Source of the DNA: Candidatus Limnocylindrales bacterium
GTDB lineage: Bacteria; Moduliflexota; Moduliflexia; Moduliflexales; JAUQPW01
Assembly: GCA_035559535.1 (NCBI GenBank)
Contig: DATMBG010000057.1
Coordinates: 1 to 57,675, forward strand
Direction of reading: 5' to 3'
Length of the DNA stretch: 57,675 nucleotides
Part shown: positions 27,328 to 35,916 of the stretch, one piece after another
Layout: each line of letters opens with the position of its first letter
How positions within the stretch are numbered: position 1 is the stretch's first letter
The notes under the pieces: model-generated
What the model was told of the DNA's origin: nothing
The model's database searches: none
What the model saw: the letters and a program-made list of their open reading frames with translations, nothing else
Position numbers and translations under genes: made by a program

Positions 27328-28731
27328 TTATTCCCTGTGCTTCTGTCTCTCCAGGTCTCCCAGCCGCTTTTTGGCCTCTTCAATGGCCTTTACGACACAC
27401 TCCCGAGCCGTACCTCCCCGGCTCTTTCGGCTGTTGATAGATTCTGAAACTTGAATGACCTGGAGGATATCAGAATCAAAATCCTTGGAAAACTTGTGAA
27501 ATTCTTCTAGATCTAAATCTAGAAGCTTTTTCCCCTGCTCCAGGCAGTAGCGGATAAGGTTTCCGGTAATTTCGTGGGCTACCCGGAAGGGAATACCTTT
27601 TCGAACCAGATAATCTGCCACATCGGTGGCGGTAGAAAATCCATCGTTTGCCGCCTGAAAGGTTCTGGATCGATTCACTTTGATTTCTAAAAGAAGTTCA
27701 GAAAGAATTTGTAAAGAAGCTTTTACGGTATCGATCACTTCGAAGATGGGTTCCTTATCTTCCTGCATATCCCTGTTATAGGCTAAAGGGAGAGACTTCA
27801 TGGTCGTTAAGAGGGAGATGAGAGCTCCATAGACCCTTCCGGTTTTCCCCCGGATGAGTTCAGGTACGTCCGGGTTTTTCTTTTGAGGCATGATACTACT
27901 TCCCGTACAGAAGGCATCACTCAATTCGATAAAACCAAACTCGGCAGAGGACCATAAAACCAACTCTTCACAGAGTCGACTCAAGTGCATCATCACCAGG
28001 GAGGCGGCCGAAGCTGTCTCAATAACAAAATCCCGATCACTCACCGCATCAATACTGTTTCTGGAAACTTCTTGAAATCCCAACTCCCAGGCCACAAACT
28101 CCCGGTCAATAGGAAAAGAAGTACCGGCCAATGCGGCGGAACCTAAAGGTAACACATTCACTCGCTTTTGACAATCTTGAAAGCGCTCCTTATCCCGTTC
28201 CAGCATCTCAAAGTAGGCCATTACATGATGGGCAAAAAGGATGGGTTGTGCTCTCTGCAGGTGGGTATAACCCGGCAGGATGACCTCTAAATTATTTTCG
28301 GCTAACGTCAGCAGGGAAAGCTGAGTTTGTTGAATGAGATCAATGAGTTGCTGGATTTCCTCTCTTAGATAAAGTCTGAGATCCAGGGCGACTTGATCAT
28401 TTCGGCTTCTGGCGGTATGAAGCTTACCACCTACCTCTCCGATTTTCTCGATAAGGCGTCTTTCAATAGCCATATGGATATCTTCTAATTCTGTCAAAAA
28501 GGCAAACTCACCCCGCTGGATTTCGGCCAGTATTTCTTCCAGGCCTTGAACGATCTGTTTAGATTCGGCTTCCGTAATAATCCCGCATTTTCCCAGCATC
28601 CTGGCATGGGCAATGCTTCCCTGGATGTCCTGTTTGTAAAGCCGTTTATCGAAATGGATGGAAGCCGTAAATTCTTCGACGATTTTAGAAGTGTCCCGGG
28701 TAAATCGTCCCCCCCATGGTTTTTGAGACAA
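27328..28731 (-). CDS. argH: Argininosuccinate lyase
   Basis: A 467-residue enzyme releasing arginine and fumarate in the last step of arginine synthesis. The fumarase/ASL signature [12 protein letters not shown] is present, as are the active-site HTARSRNDQ and the start [11 protein letters not shown]. The start codon is TTG 28731; homologues begin at this point, and there is no ATG nearby. A heptamer hairpin directly upstream leaves no clear Shine-Dalgarno. It stands at the head of argH-lipoprotein-lysA on the minus strand. Confidence 0.96.
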   Translation of the reverse strand: MSQKPWGGRFTRDTSKIVEEFTASIHFDKRLYKQDIQGSIAHARMLGKCGIITEAESKQIVQGLEEILAEIQRGEFAFLTELEDIHMAIERRLIEKIGEVGGKLHTARSRNDQVALDLRLYLREEIQQLIDLIQQTQLSLLTLAENNLEVILPGYTHLQRAQPILFAHHVMAYFEMLERDKERFQDCQKRVNVLPLGSAALAGTSFPIDREFVAWELGFQEVSRNSIDAVSDRDFVIETASAASLVMMHLSRLCEELVLWSSAEFGFIELSDAFCTGSSIMPQKKNPDVPELIRGKTGRVYGALISLLTTMKSLPLAYNRDMQEDKEPIFEVIDTVKASLQILSELLLEIKVNRSRTFQAANDGFSTATDVADYLVRKGIPFRVAHEITGNLIRYCLEQGKKLLDLDLEEFHKFSKDFDSDILQVIQVSESINSRKSRGGTARECVVKAIEEAKKRLGDLERQKHRE

Positions 28732-28740
28732 GTTAGAGAA

Positions 28741-28800
28741 AGTACCGGGTACTGAGTGCTGAGTTTTTCTATCCTGCTCAGGACTCCGTACTCAGTACTT
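28741..28800. repeat. Heptamer hairpin between tenA and argH
   Basis: Left units AGTACCG GGTACTG, an 11-nt centre, and right units CGTACTC AGTACTT fold back on each other. The unit type is the same as at 18666-18743. It fills the gap. Confidence 0.85.
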
Positions 28801-28805
28801 AATGG

Positions 28806-29474
28806 TTAAACTATCCAGTTTTCTTCTCGATAACACATTTCCCAAAACATATATTCATAGCGGCTGCTGACGAGGAATTGTTCTTCCATTCTGGCCAGAT
28901 TCTTTTCTTTCTCCCCTTCTGCCAGGGTATTCATCAGATCAGAGAGTCCCTGTGCCAGCGCCCCAAACTCTTGGGAAGAATACATCTGAATCCATTCCTG
29001 GTAAAGAGGTTGAAGGGGAGGTTTTCCGGTTTGGGCGAGATGGTTGCCGATCTCCCAATATCCCAGTTGGCAGGGAAGAATTGCAGAAATTAAATCTCCC
29101 AGGGTTCCTGTTTCGGCCACGTGTAATAAGTGACGGGTATAAGCGTGGGTAGTGGGCGCCATGGAAGTGCATTCTAATTCCTCGGGAGTGATTCCGAATT
29201 TCCTGGCATATCCCCGATGGAGATCCATCTCCACGGTAAGGGTTGCGTGTAAAAGCTGTGCGAACTTTCCCATCGTAGGAAGATCTGGGGCTTTAGCCAC
29301 GGCTAAGGCGAAAACCCTACAATACTCGATGAGGAAGAGGTAATCCTGACCCATATAAAACTTGAATTTTTCCACGGGCAAAGTTCCATCGCCGATTCCC
29401 TTAACAAAGGGATGTTGCAACTCCTTTTCCCAGATAGGGGCTGCTTTTTGTCGGAGTCTATCGGTAAAAAGCAT
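28806..29474 (-). CDS. tenA: TenA family aminopyrimidine aminohydrolase (thiaminase II)
   Basis: A 222-residue TenA protein that salvages thiamine breakdown products by hydrolysing aminopyrimidines. The active-site Cys is in ILPCQLGYWEIG, and conserved YMGQDYLFL and YEYMFWEMCY are present, the latter with the Tyr/Glu of the pocket. ATG 29474 (MLFTDRLRQ) is chosen. A TTG five codons upstream would add MDSNP, which is encoded by a heptamer repeat. No other thiamine gene is nearby, so a housekeeping salvage role is inferred. Confidence 0.9.
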   Translation of the reverse strand: MLFTDRLRQKAAPIWEKELQHPFVKGIGDGTLPVEKFKFYMGQDYLFLIEYCRVFALAVAKAPDLPTMGKFAQLLHATLTVEMDLHRGYARKFGITPEELECTSMAPTTHAYTRHLLHVAETGTLGDLISAILPCQLGYWEIGNHLAQTGKPPLQPLYQEWIQMYSSQEFGALAQGLSDLMNTLAEGEKEKNLARMEEQFLVSSRYEYMFWEMCYREENWIV

Positions 29475-29480
29475 GGGGTT

Positions 29481-29550
29481 AGAATCCAAGGTCAGAAGCC
29501 GAAAATTAGAAGTTTTTTACTCTGATTTCCGGCCTCTGACGGGCTTCTAC
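29481..29550. repeat. Heptamer repeat between the dehydrogenase gene and tenA
   Basis: Ten consecutive 7-nt units (AAGGTCA GAAGCCG left; CGGCCTC TGACGGG right) with pairing arms fill the gap and touch the longest tenA frame. Confidence 0.75.
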
Positions 29551-29556
29551 TTTTGT

Positions 29557-30654
29557 TTAATCCGGTACCAGTGCTACTCGAATGACCTGACGCTGAAAGG
29601 CCTTTTCAAACGCCTGGTTGATATCGGTTAGCTTGAACTTATGAGAAATGATCTTTTGATAGGGGTATTTATGAAGTGTTCTCTTCAGAAAACCCAGGGT
29701 ACGTGGAATGACCCAGGGTTCGTAAACAATGACACCCAGAATGGTTTTAGCCCCCCGTACGGCCTGAGCCGGGTCTATTTCTCCTTTAAGTCCCAGGTTA
29801 ATATTTCCGATCCAAAGATATCTTCCGCCGGGTCGAAGCATTTCCAGGCCTTCTTCGAGGACTACGGGAGATCCTACGAGTTCGGCCACCACATCTGCTC
29901 CGATATTTCGGGTGAGGTTTTTAATTTCGGCCACCCGGCTCTTACTATCTGTTTCATCGGCATTAATCACATGATCTGCTCCGAACTCCCTGGCCAGTTC
30001 TAAGCGATCCTTCAACTTATCGATCACGATGACCTGTCCGGCTCCCATTTCTTTGGCAATTGCAGTAGCGTAAAGTCCCAGACCTCCGGCACCCTGAACA
30101 ACCACTGTATCCCCCAGCACCACACCTATTTTATAAAGACCATAGACGAGTTGAGCAAAGGCACAGTTAATAGGGGATACCACCTCATCAGGTAATTCAT
30201 CGGGTACTTTAAAAAATACCTGACCCGGTCCCATATAGTAATACTCTCCAAAAGCCCCCACGAAATGAGGGGGTTCCTCACAGGATACTCCCAGCCAATG
30301 TTTATAACGGTTGGGGCATCCTGGTTGTCCGGTTAAACAGGCCCAGCATTTACCACAGGGACGGAAGTAAGAGTAAACCACGCGGTCTCCGACTTTAACA
30401 GGCTCTCCCAGACTGTCGGTTTTAACATTTTCACCCAACGCATAGATCCTACCCGTCATTTCATGCCCCAGGATCTGGGGAATACCACTTGGAATTCCGG
30501 GTCCCAATCCTTTCAGGAAGTGCAGATCAGAACCACAGATGTTGGCCATGGTAATTTTTAATACAAGGGAATTGGGATCTGGAGTAGGCACGGGATATTC
30601 TCGAATTTCTAAAGGTTTTCCTACTCCTGTAAAAACGGCGGCTTTACCTTTCAT
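29557..30654 (-). CDS. Zinc-dependent medium-chain alcohol dehydrogenase
   Basis: A 365-residue MDR-family dehydrogenase. Catalytic-zinc Cys is in NICGSDLHF, with GHEMTGRI downstream. The structural zinc lobe CGKCWACLTGQPGC is complete. The Rossmann motif GAGGLGLYA is followed by VIVIDKLKDR, where the Asp suggests NAD rather than NADP. It resembles polyol or threonine dehydrogenases, but the substrate cannot be assigned. It begins at ATG 30654 beside a heptamer hairpin; neighbours give no pathway clue. Confidence 0.85.
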   Translation of the reverse strand: MKGKAAVFTGVGKPLEIREYPVPTPDPNSLVLKITMANICGSDLHFLKGLGPGIPSGIPQILGHEMTGRIYALGENVKTDSLGEPVKVGDRVVYSYFRPCGKCWACLTGQPGCPNRYKHWLGVSCEEPPHFVGAFGEYYYMGPGQVFFKVPDELPDEVVSPINCAFAQLVYGLYKIGVVLGDTVVVQGAGGLGLYATAIAKEMGAGQVIVIDKLKDRLELAREFGADHVINADETDSKSRVAEIKNLTRNIGADVVAELVGSPVVLEEGLEMLRPGGRYLWIGNINLGLKGEIDPAQAVRGAKTILGVIVYEPWVIPRTLGFLKRTLHKYPYQKIISHKFKLTDINQAFEKAFQRQVIRVALVPD

Positions 30655-30663
30655 TTCAAAAAA

Positions 30664-30734
30664 AATCCAAAGTCCAGAATCCAGAGTCTAAAGTTCCGAA
30701 GAACCGGAAACTTTGGACTCCGAACTTTAGAATG
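30664..30734. repeat. Heptamer hairpin upstream of the dehydrogenase gene
   Basis: Five units of the AGTCCAG/AATCCAG type face GGACTCC/GAACTTT units across a short centre. The unit is the one found inside mbfA (1073-1163). Confidence 0.9.
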
Positions 30735-30744
30735 ATTTTTAGAT

Positions 30745-32514
30745 TTATTGTCTTCTCAGCGCTTCGATGTATCTTTGATGAAAGTACTGTGCATTTTTTG
30801 CTTGAACACAGGGGTCCCGGCGAGTGTCAGGGACGGGAAATAGTTCCCGGCGGGTATCAGGAATAAGGGAGCGCTCCTGGCGGGTACCAGGAACAGGAGT
30901 TTGATCACAGGGTGCCTGACAAATGAGAAATTCTTCGAATTCTCGGGCAGAGTCCGGGGATACTCCCAGAAAGTCTCCAAAGATCATGCCTCTAGAGTCA
31001 CGAATTCTTTCTCTAGGTCGAACATTTCTATGTCCGGTTGGTCTTTCCGGGCGTCTCTCCCGGGTAGGCTTTTCTCGCGTAATACCTCGGGTTCCTGTCT
31101 CCGGGGTCGGAGTGGGCAGGGGGGGGATAGGGGTTGGGAAAATCGTCACGGTTTCTACGACCGGAAGTCTCGGTCGAATGTTAAGATATAAAAATCCCAG
31201 ATGAAAGTGGGCCGGGGCATAGGTACACTCCTGACCCCCCTGTCTGGCTAAAGCTACAACCTCTTTGAAGGCTTTGATGGCCAAATCATTATTTTTACAG
31301 ACCCGTTCATGAAGTAAGCCCAATGCCATAGTTAAATCAATATTATTGGGAGTAGCCTGAACCTGTTTGGTTAACGTACGAATTGCCTGTTCATAACGAT
31401 CCTCGGCAGGTCGTAAGAGATCATAGTTGAGGTAAATTTCTGCAACGACGGTATCGGCAAAGGCTTTCTGTAAAAGATTTCCACTTAAACTCGCCTGAAG
31501 ATCAATTTCCTCAATAATCTGGGGATAAGAAAGGGCTTTTCTTCTACTTTTATCTAAACCTCTCTCTTCTGAACGAGAGGTAGCAGGTGGTTCCCTCTCA
31601 TTAGATGGCTTTCGACCTATAGCCTCCAACATCATCTTCTGAAACCAATCTCCCTCTTTGTTTCCAGGAACGGGAGGATATTGACCGGACCTGTTTAAAT
31701 AAGCCAATAGCTCTGTGGTAAAATCCCTGGAATCATCTACCGGAAATTCTTGTAGTTGTCGGCATGCCTGGATGGCCGCTTCATAACCTTCCAACGTGTG
31801 GTCATTAAAATTCTCAACAATATATTCAATCCTTTGAACCAAGGGGGTAGGATCACTACATCCCAAAACCCGGGCTCGAGGTACACAAACCCGAATAGCC
31901 TGCAGGGTTTGTTTCTCCAGAGTTTCCCAGTATAAACTCTCAACCCGCCACCAGTTAGGTCCCAGACACCAATCATACCCCTGCCACCAGGCCCTAACCC
32001 CTCCTCCCGCCGTAGGTGTCGGAGTTGGTATAGGACGACTAAAACAGGCGGCTCCAGGGCCTCTTGCAAACCCACCTTCTCGTTTTAATCTCTCAATGAG
32101 AGCTTTGACTTCATCCATGTTATATCCGATCTTTTCAGCATAATCGATCCGCGCCTCCATATCGGCAGCCCAATTCTCGCCCCCTTCGATGGGTTCCAGA
32201 GGAATCCTTCCCCTTTCCCGCAGATTAGGACAGACTTCCCAGAGAGTTCTGAGAACATCCTGAATCTTACCGGTAATATTATCGGTTACCTCTCTCACCC
32301 AGCGGCCTAAATCCCGGCTGATCGCTACGATTCGATCTATAAGCCTATCCAGGAAATCCAGAATTTTTGGAGTAACCGGAGCAGTTGGAGGAAGTATCGG
32401 CCTTGTTAGAAGTACATCGTATAGGGCAATCAATAGGATTAAAGCCGCCACAACAATCAGTAGATTCCTGATGAGAGAAATCCCTCTTTCTGAGCCCAGT
32501 AAGGTACGTTTCAT
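30745..32514 (-). CDS. Unknown membrane-anchored protein with TPR-like region
   Basis: A 589-residue protein I do not recognise. The N-terminus ERGISLIRNLLIVVAALILL looks like a type IV pilin/pseudopilin signal (G, then a hydrophobic helix), but it lacks the Glu at position 5. Residues about 60-110 are amphipathic. Residues about 340-450 look like tetratricopeptide helices (KAFADTVVAEIYLNYDLL, ALGLLHERVCKNNDLAIKAF). Proline-rich linkers (PTPIPPLPTPTP) and an Arg-rich stretch follow. Near the C-terminus three 10-residue repeats (PDTRRELFPV type) come from a 30-bp DNA tandem repeat. An envelope-assembly role is a guess only. Confidence 0.6.
   Translation of the reverse strand: MKRTLLGSERGISLIRNLLIVVAALILLIALYDVLLTRPILPPTAPVTPKILDFLDRLIDRIVAISRDLGRWVREVTDNITGKIQDVLRTLWEVCPNLRERGRIPLEPIEGGENWAADMEARIDYAEKIGYNMDEVKALIERLKREGGFARGPGAACFSRPIPTPTPTAGGGVRAWWQGYDWCLGPNWWRVESLYWETLEKQTLQAIRVCVPRARVLGCSDPTPLVQRIEYIVENFNDHTLEGYEAAIQACRQLQEFPVDDSRDFTTELLAYLNRSGQYPPVPGNKEGDWFQKMMLEAIGRKPSNEREPPATSRSEERGLDKSRRKALSYPQIIEEIDLQASLSGNLLQKAFADTVVAEIYLNYDLLRPAEDRYEQAIRTLTKQVQATPNNIDLTMALGLLHERVCKNNDLAIKAFKEVVALARQGGQECTYAPAHFHLGFLYLNIRPRLPVVETVTIFPTPIPPLPTPTPETGTRGITREKPTRERRPERPTGHRNVRPRERIRDSRGMIFGDFLGVSPDSAREFEEFLICQAPCDQTPVPGTRQERSLIPDTRRELFPVPDTRRDPCVQAKNAQYFHQRYIEALRRQ
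30816..30905 (-). repeat. 30-bp tandem repeat (3 copies) in the unknown protein gene
   Basis: Three in-frame 30-bp units at 30816, 30846 and 30876 each begin C(C/T)(C/T)GGCG(A/G)GT on the plus strand. They encode three 10-residue repeats near the C-terminus. Confidence 0.8.
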
Positions 32515-32619
32515 AGATCCGGATACTATATAGAAGGAGTTTGTAGACCCTATCGACTCCCCTATATAAAACGGTCCTTATGTGTTGAACCTCCCGGCGA
32601 TAGCATAAATTATTTATTG

Positions 32620-32649
32620 AATTTACACGGTTTATGACTTAGCTGTCAA
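32620..32649 (-). promoter_or_regulatory. Possible promoter of the unknown TPR-like gene
   Basis: On the minus strand a perfect TTGACA (32649-32644) is followed after 18 bp by TAAATT (32625-32620), about 105 bp before the start codon at 32514. The -10 match is moderate. Confidence 0.4.
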
Positions 32650-32785
32650 GCAGGAATAGCATTATCTCTTTCTACCTGTGAAGTCCCTATGCTCCCACGA
32701 AATCCTCCAGGAAAGTTCCTTCCAGAGGCCACTATCTGGATGTCCTCTCAACTTTTCTGGGAAGCCAGGATAGATCAGTTTCAAA

Positions 32786-35065
32786 CTACTGGACTTTGAT
32801 ATTCTTGGCCTCCAGGGTAGTCCCCATAGCTCTTTGCAAATTGGCCAAAGATTTATTATAATCTGTTATGGCTCGAACTTCGTTACTTACGGCTGTGGCA
32901 AGATCACTTTGAAATTGAAGCACGTTAAAGTTGGTTGACAGACCTTCGTTGAATTTTTTCTGCTCGGCATCTAATTGTTTTTCGGCAAGCTCCCGAGCTA
33001 TCCGGGTTGACTCGACGCGTTTAATATTCGTACGAATTTGCCGAACTGCCTGACGAACATCGAGGATAATTTGTTGTTCGAGATTCTTAATGGTAACCTC
33101 GGCCTGTTCTGCCGCCAGCTTGGCAACGGCATAGTTACTTTTGGCAGCTCTGTTTCCCAGGGGAAACTCGAAATTAATCCCGGCCTGCCAGGTATAGAAA
33201 TCACCGCTGGTTAATTCATTGAGATTATCCCCGTAGCTGGCCCCCAAACCGTTAAGTCCTAAAGCTCCCTGGAAATTGAGAGCAGGTAATATTTGATTTC
33301 GGTTGGTTAAGACATCAATATTCCGGTTTTTTAAGTTAATTCGAGCCTGCACCAGTTCAGGACGTTTTTGAAGGGCTATTTTAATACTTTCTTCCACAGA
33401 TACATCCCGAATCTCGAAAGGCGGTTTATCCAGCGGCACGATCGAAACATCCCAAAATTTCCTATCCCCTGCCTGGAGATTGAGAATCCTTTTTAAATTA
33501 TCTTCGGTATCTCGTAGGGTTTCTTCAGCAACGAGAACTCCTTCCTCTCTGGCTGCGGCACTGGCTTCAGCCTGCAAGACCTCAATGGGAGCCAGAGTTC
33601 CTACTTCTACCTGAGCCCTATTAATTCTTATAAGATCCTGGGCCAATTTCAAGGCAAGCCGTTTGGCATCCAAATCACCAATGGCAAAAACCAGATCCCA
33701 ATATGCATTCTGAACATCGGTGATAACTTGAATAACCCGACCCTCCAGGACGCTTACGGAAATATCACGGTTGTTTCTGGCAATATAGATAGGGGCCTTA
33801 TTGACGGCCGTTCCAAACCCCCTGAGAAGCGGCTGGGTGACCGTCAACAACCCGTTGGATCCATAAGCAGGATTAATAATAGCCAATGGACTATTCGTTT
33901 GCCGCCAAGAATTATTAAAGGCAAAGGAATATGAGGTACCTGGACTTAGAGTTTGTTGAATCCCGGCATTAAAATTTCGCGTTTCTTCTTCTGAGCCGGT
34001 AGTCTGGCTGGCTGCCGGAGTCAGACTTTTGGAGGCGCTGCCATTAGCTACTACCGTAGGATCGAATTTAGCTTCTGCTACAGTAATTCTTTCGTTGTTA
34101 ATTTTTGGATTGAATCTTTCAATGGCAATATCAAAGTTGTTAACCAAGGCCAGATTAATCGCTTCCTCCAGGGACAGGAAGACTTTGGGAAGTTCTTCTC
34201 CGGGCTTAGCCGATGGAGGGGAAGGTTGTTGGGTCGTAGGGGAAGGAGTAGTTGTTGGAGCTTGAGGGGTTCCAGTTGAAGGGGCTGGTTGGGTAGTTGC
34301 CGGGACCTGAGGTTTCCCGGTTGTTGTAGCCGGAGTCTGCGGCCTTCGAGTCGAAGGGGTCGGCGATGGAGTTATGGGGGCCTGAGGTTTCCCGGCTGCA
34401 GGTGCCGGAGCTTGCGGCTTTCGAGTCGATGGAACCGGTTGGGTGGTTGCAGGGGCTTGAGAACTCCCCGTTGAAGGCGCCGGTTGGGTAACCGCTGGAG
34501 TCTGGGAAGCTCCTGGGGATGGAACTGGTTGGGTAGTTGCGGGGACTTGAGAACTCCCCGTTGAAGGCGCCGGTTGAGTCGTTGCAGGAGCTTGAGGAGA
34601 CTCTGTTGAAGGTGCGGGCTGAGAAGTCGTCGAGGCCTTGGATTTCTTTGTTCGAGAACCGGGCCTGGAGGGTGTTACCTGGGATTTTTTAGGGGACAGC
34701 GGTATTGGGGTCGGTGTTGGAGAAGATTCCGGAGGTGGAATCGGGGGATTAGACCCAGGAACCTGGTCTGTTGAGGGGGTAGGAGAGGGATTTTGAGTCG
34801 AAGGGGTGGATTCTGCCCCTTGAGAAGTATCAGCTGGAGAAGGATTCGCCGGAGTCTCCTGCGTAGCAGCAAGTATTAAGGACTGTGGGATTTCACTTCC
34901 TGGAGGGGGGAAAGAGGCCGGGTTTTGAAGATAATTTACTAAGATGGCTTTAGCCCGAAGTTGATCCCGGACTGTAATGGAAGAATTGCCTCCTTCGGTT
35001 GGAATAAATAAAAAAACAGTGGTCACTCCAATATAAATCAACAATCTATTCACTCTATATTTCAA
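32786..35065 (-). CDS. TolC-family outer-membrane efflux protein with Pro/Thr-rich repeats
   Basis: This 759-residue protein starts at TTG 35065. The start is well supported by a full AAGGAGG Shine-Dalgarno and overlaps the rlmB stop (TTGA). A signal peptide covers residues 1-25. Residues about 60-290 are low-complexity, with roughly 15-residue repeats of the form QAPATTQPAPSTGSS. Residues about 295-759 are an outer-membrane efflux protein: two OEP repeats with long helices (LSLEEAINLALVNNFDI, LVQARINLKNRNIDVL). It would form a trimeric periplasm-crossing channel. The repeat region is odd; it may span or bind peptidoglycan. Its inner-membrane partner is not adjacent; emrAB at 51678 is a candidate. 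Confidence 0.85.
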   Translation of the reverse strand: MKYRVNRLLIYIGVTTVFLFIPTEGGNSSITVRDQLRAKAILVNYLQNPASFPPPGSEIPQSLILAATQETPANPSPADTSQGAESTPSTQNPSPTPSTDQVPGSNPPIPPPESSPTPTPIPLSPKKSQVTPSRPGSRTKKSKASTTSQPAPSTESPQAPATTQPAPSTGSSQVPATTQPVPSPGASQTPAVTQPAPSTGSSQAPATTQPVPSTRKPQAPAPAAGKPQAPITPSPTPSTRRPQTPATTTGKPQVPATTQPAPSTGTPQAPTTTPSPTTQQPSPPSAKPGEELPKVFLSLEEAINLALVNNFDIAIERFNPKINNERITVAEAKFDPTVVANGSASKSLTPAASQTTGSEEETRNFNAGIQQTLSPGTSYSFAFNNSWRQTNSPLAIINPAYGSNGLLTVTQPLLRGFGTAVNKAPIYIARNNRDISVSVLEGRVIQVITDVQNAYWDLVFAIGDLDAKRLALKLAQDLIRINRAQVEVGTLAPIEVLQAEASAAAREEGVLVAEETLRDTEDNLKRILNLQAGDRKFWDVSIVPLDKPPFEIRDVSVEESIKIALQKRPELVQARINLKNRNIDVLTNRNQILPALNFQGALGLNGLGASYGDNLNELTSGDFYTWQAGINFEFPLGNRAAKSNYAVAKLAAEQAEVTIKNLEQQIILDVRQAVRQIRTNIKRVESTRIARELAEKQLDAEQKKFNEGLSTNFNVLQFQSDLATAVSNEVRAITDYNKSLANLQRAMGTTLEAKNIKVQ
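34225..34645 (-). repeat. 45-bp/15-residue minisatellite in the TolC-like gene
   Basis: About seven full and two shortened units encode PATTQPAPSTGSSQA-like peptide repeats rich in Pro, Thr, Ser and Gln. Units are in frame and partly homogenised (two copies of PAPSTGSSQ are nearly identical in DNA), so copy number may vary between strains. Confidence 0.75.
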
Positions 35066-35916
35066 CGTGTAACCTCCTTTTTTTCCCGTTGCTGCCGAAC
35101 CTCGAACATGAGGAGGGCAGCAGCAACAGAAGCATTAAGGGAAGCAATTTTACCGTATAAGGGAATAGAGATAAGAAAATCACACTTCTTTAACGTTAAG
35201 TTTTTAAGACCTTTAGATTCTCCTCCGATAACCAGGGCTACAGGTCCTTTAAGATCTACACAGTAATAAGCCTTTCCAACTTTAGGTACCGCTCCATAAA
35301 TCCAGAGACCATAATCTTTAAGCCGATCCAGGGCCGAAGCCAGATTAGAAACCCGACAAACCGGAAGATACTCGAGGGCCCCGGCTGAAGTTTTAACAAC
35401 GGTAGGGGTAAGTCCCACGGATCTCCGCTTGGGCAGAATAATCCCATGGACTCCGGCTCCTTCTGCAGAGCGCAAAATAGCCCCTAAGTTATGGGGGTCT
35501 TCAATGCCGTCTAAAAGGACGATAAAGGGAGGTTCGGTTTTTCTTTGAACTTCTTCCCATAATTCTTCCAGGGAATGGTACCGGTAAGGAGATGCGATTC
35601 CTAACACCCCTTGGGTATGAGGGGGAGGAGGGGGGGAGGGGCGGGAGTGTGAGAGGGATTCATCCGTACCTTCATATTCCCATACCCCCATACTCCCAGA
35701 CAGTCTTTCCCTCTCCTGAGCCCGTCGAGCGATCTGCTCAATTCGTTCCCTGGATTCAAATCGAATTTCAATTCCCCGGGACCGGGCCAGGTTTAGAATC
35801 TCCTGGATAGGTTTGCCCTTCCGGCCCGAGGCTATGTAGATCCTTTCAAAAGAGCGATCTGCACGAAGGGCTTCCAGTATGGGATTAACTCCCATGATTA
35901 TATTTTCTTCTCCCAA
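35062..35916 (-). CDS. rlmB: 23S rRNA (guanosine-2'-O-)-methyltransferase RlmB with repeat insert
   Basis: A 284-residue SpoU/TrmH-family enzyme that methylates G2251 of 23S rRNA using SAM. Residues 1-72 are the L30e-like substrate-binding domain (IIMGVNPILEAL). The SPOUT knot domain has LLDGIEDPHNLGAILRSAE, GESKGL and IPLYGKIASLNASVAAAL. Between them, residues 73-101 (MGVWEYEGTD ... SPPPPP) come from an octamer repeat inserted just before the conserved HTQG segment. The frame is kept, so the enzyme is probably active. The start is TTG 35916, inside the end of cysS, with a GGGGGGTGAG ribosome-binding stretch. Confidence 0.92.
   Translation of the reverse strand: MGEENIIMGVNPILEALRADRSFERIYIASGRKGKPIQEILNLARSRGIEIRFESRERIEQIARRAQERERLSGSMGVWEYEGTDESLSHSRPSPPPPPHTQGVLGIASPYRYHSLEELWEEVQRKTEPPFIVLLDGIEDPHNLGAILRSAEGAGVHGIILPKRRSVGLTPTVVKTSAGALEYLPVCRVSNLASALDRLKDYGLWIYGAVPKVGKAYYCVDLKGPVALVIGGESKGLKNLTLKKCDFLISIPLYGKIASLNASVAAALLMFEVRQQREKKEVTR
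35614..35701. repeat. Octamer hairpin inserted inside rlmB
   Basis: About eleven 8-nt units (GGTATGAG/GGGGAGGA left; TCCCATAC/CCCCATAC right) sit in frame in the interdomain linker of rlmB. Units match those upstream of lysA at 24312-24436. Confidence 0.88.
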
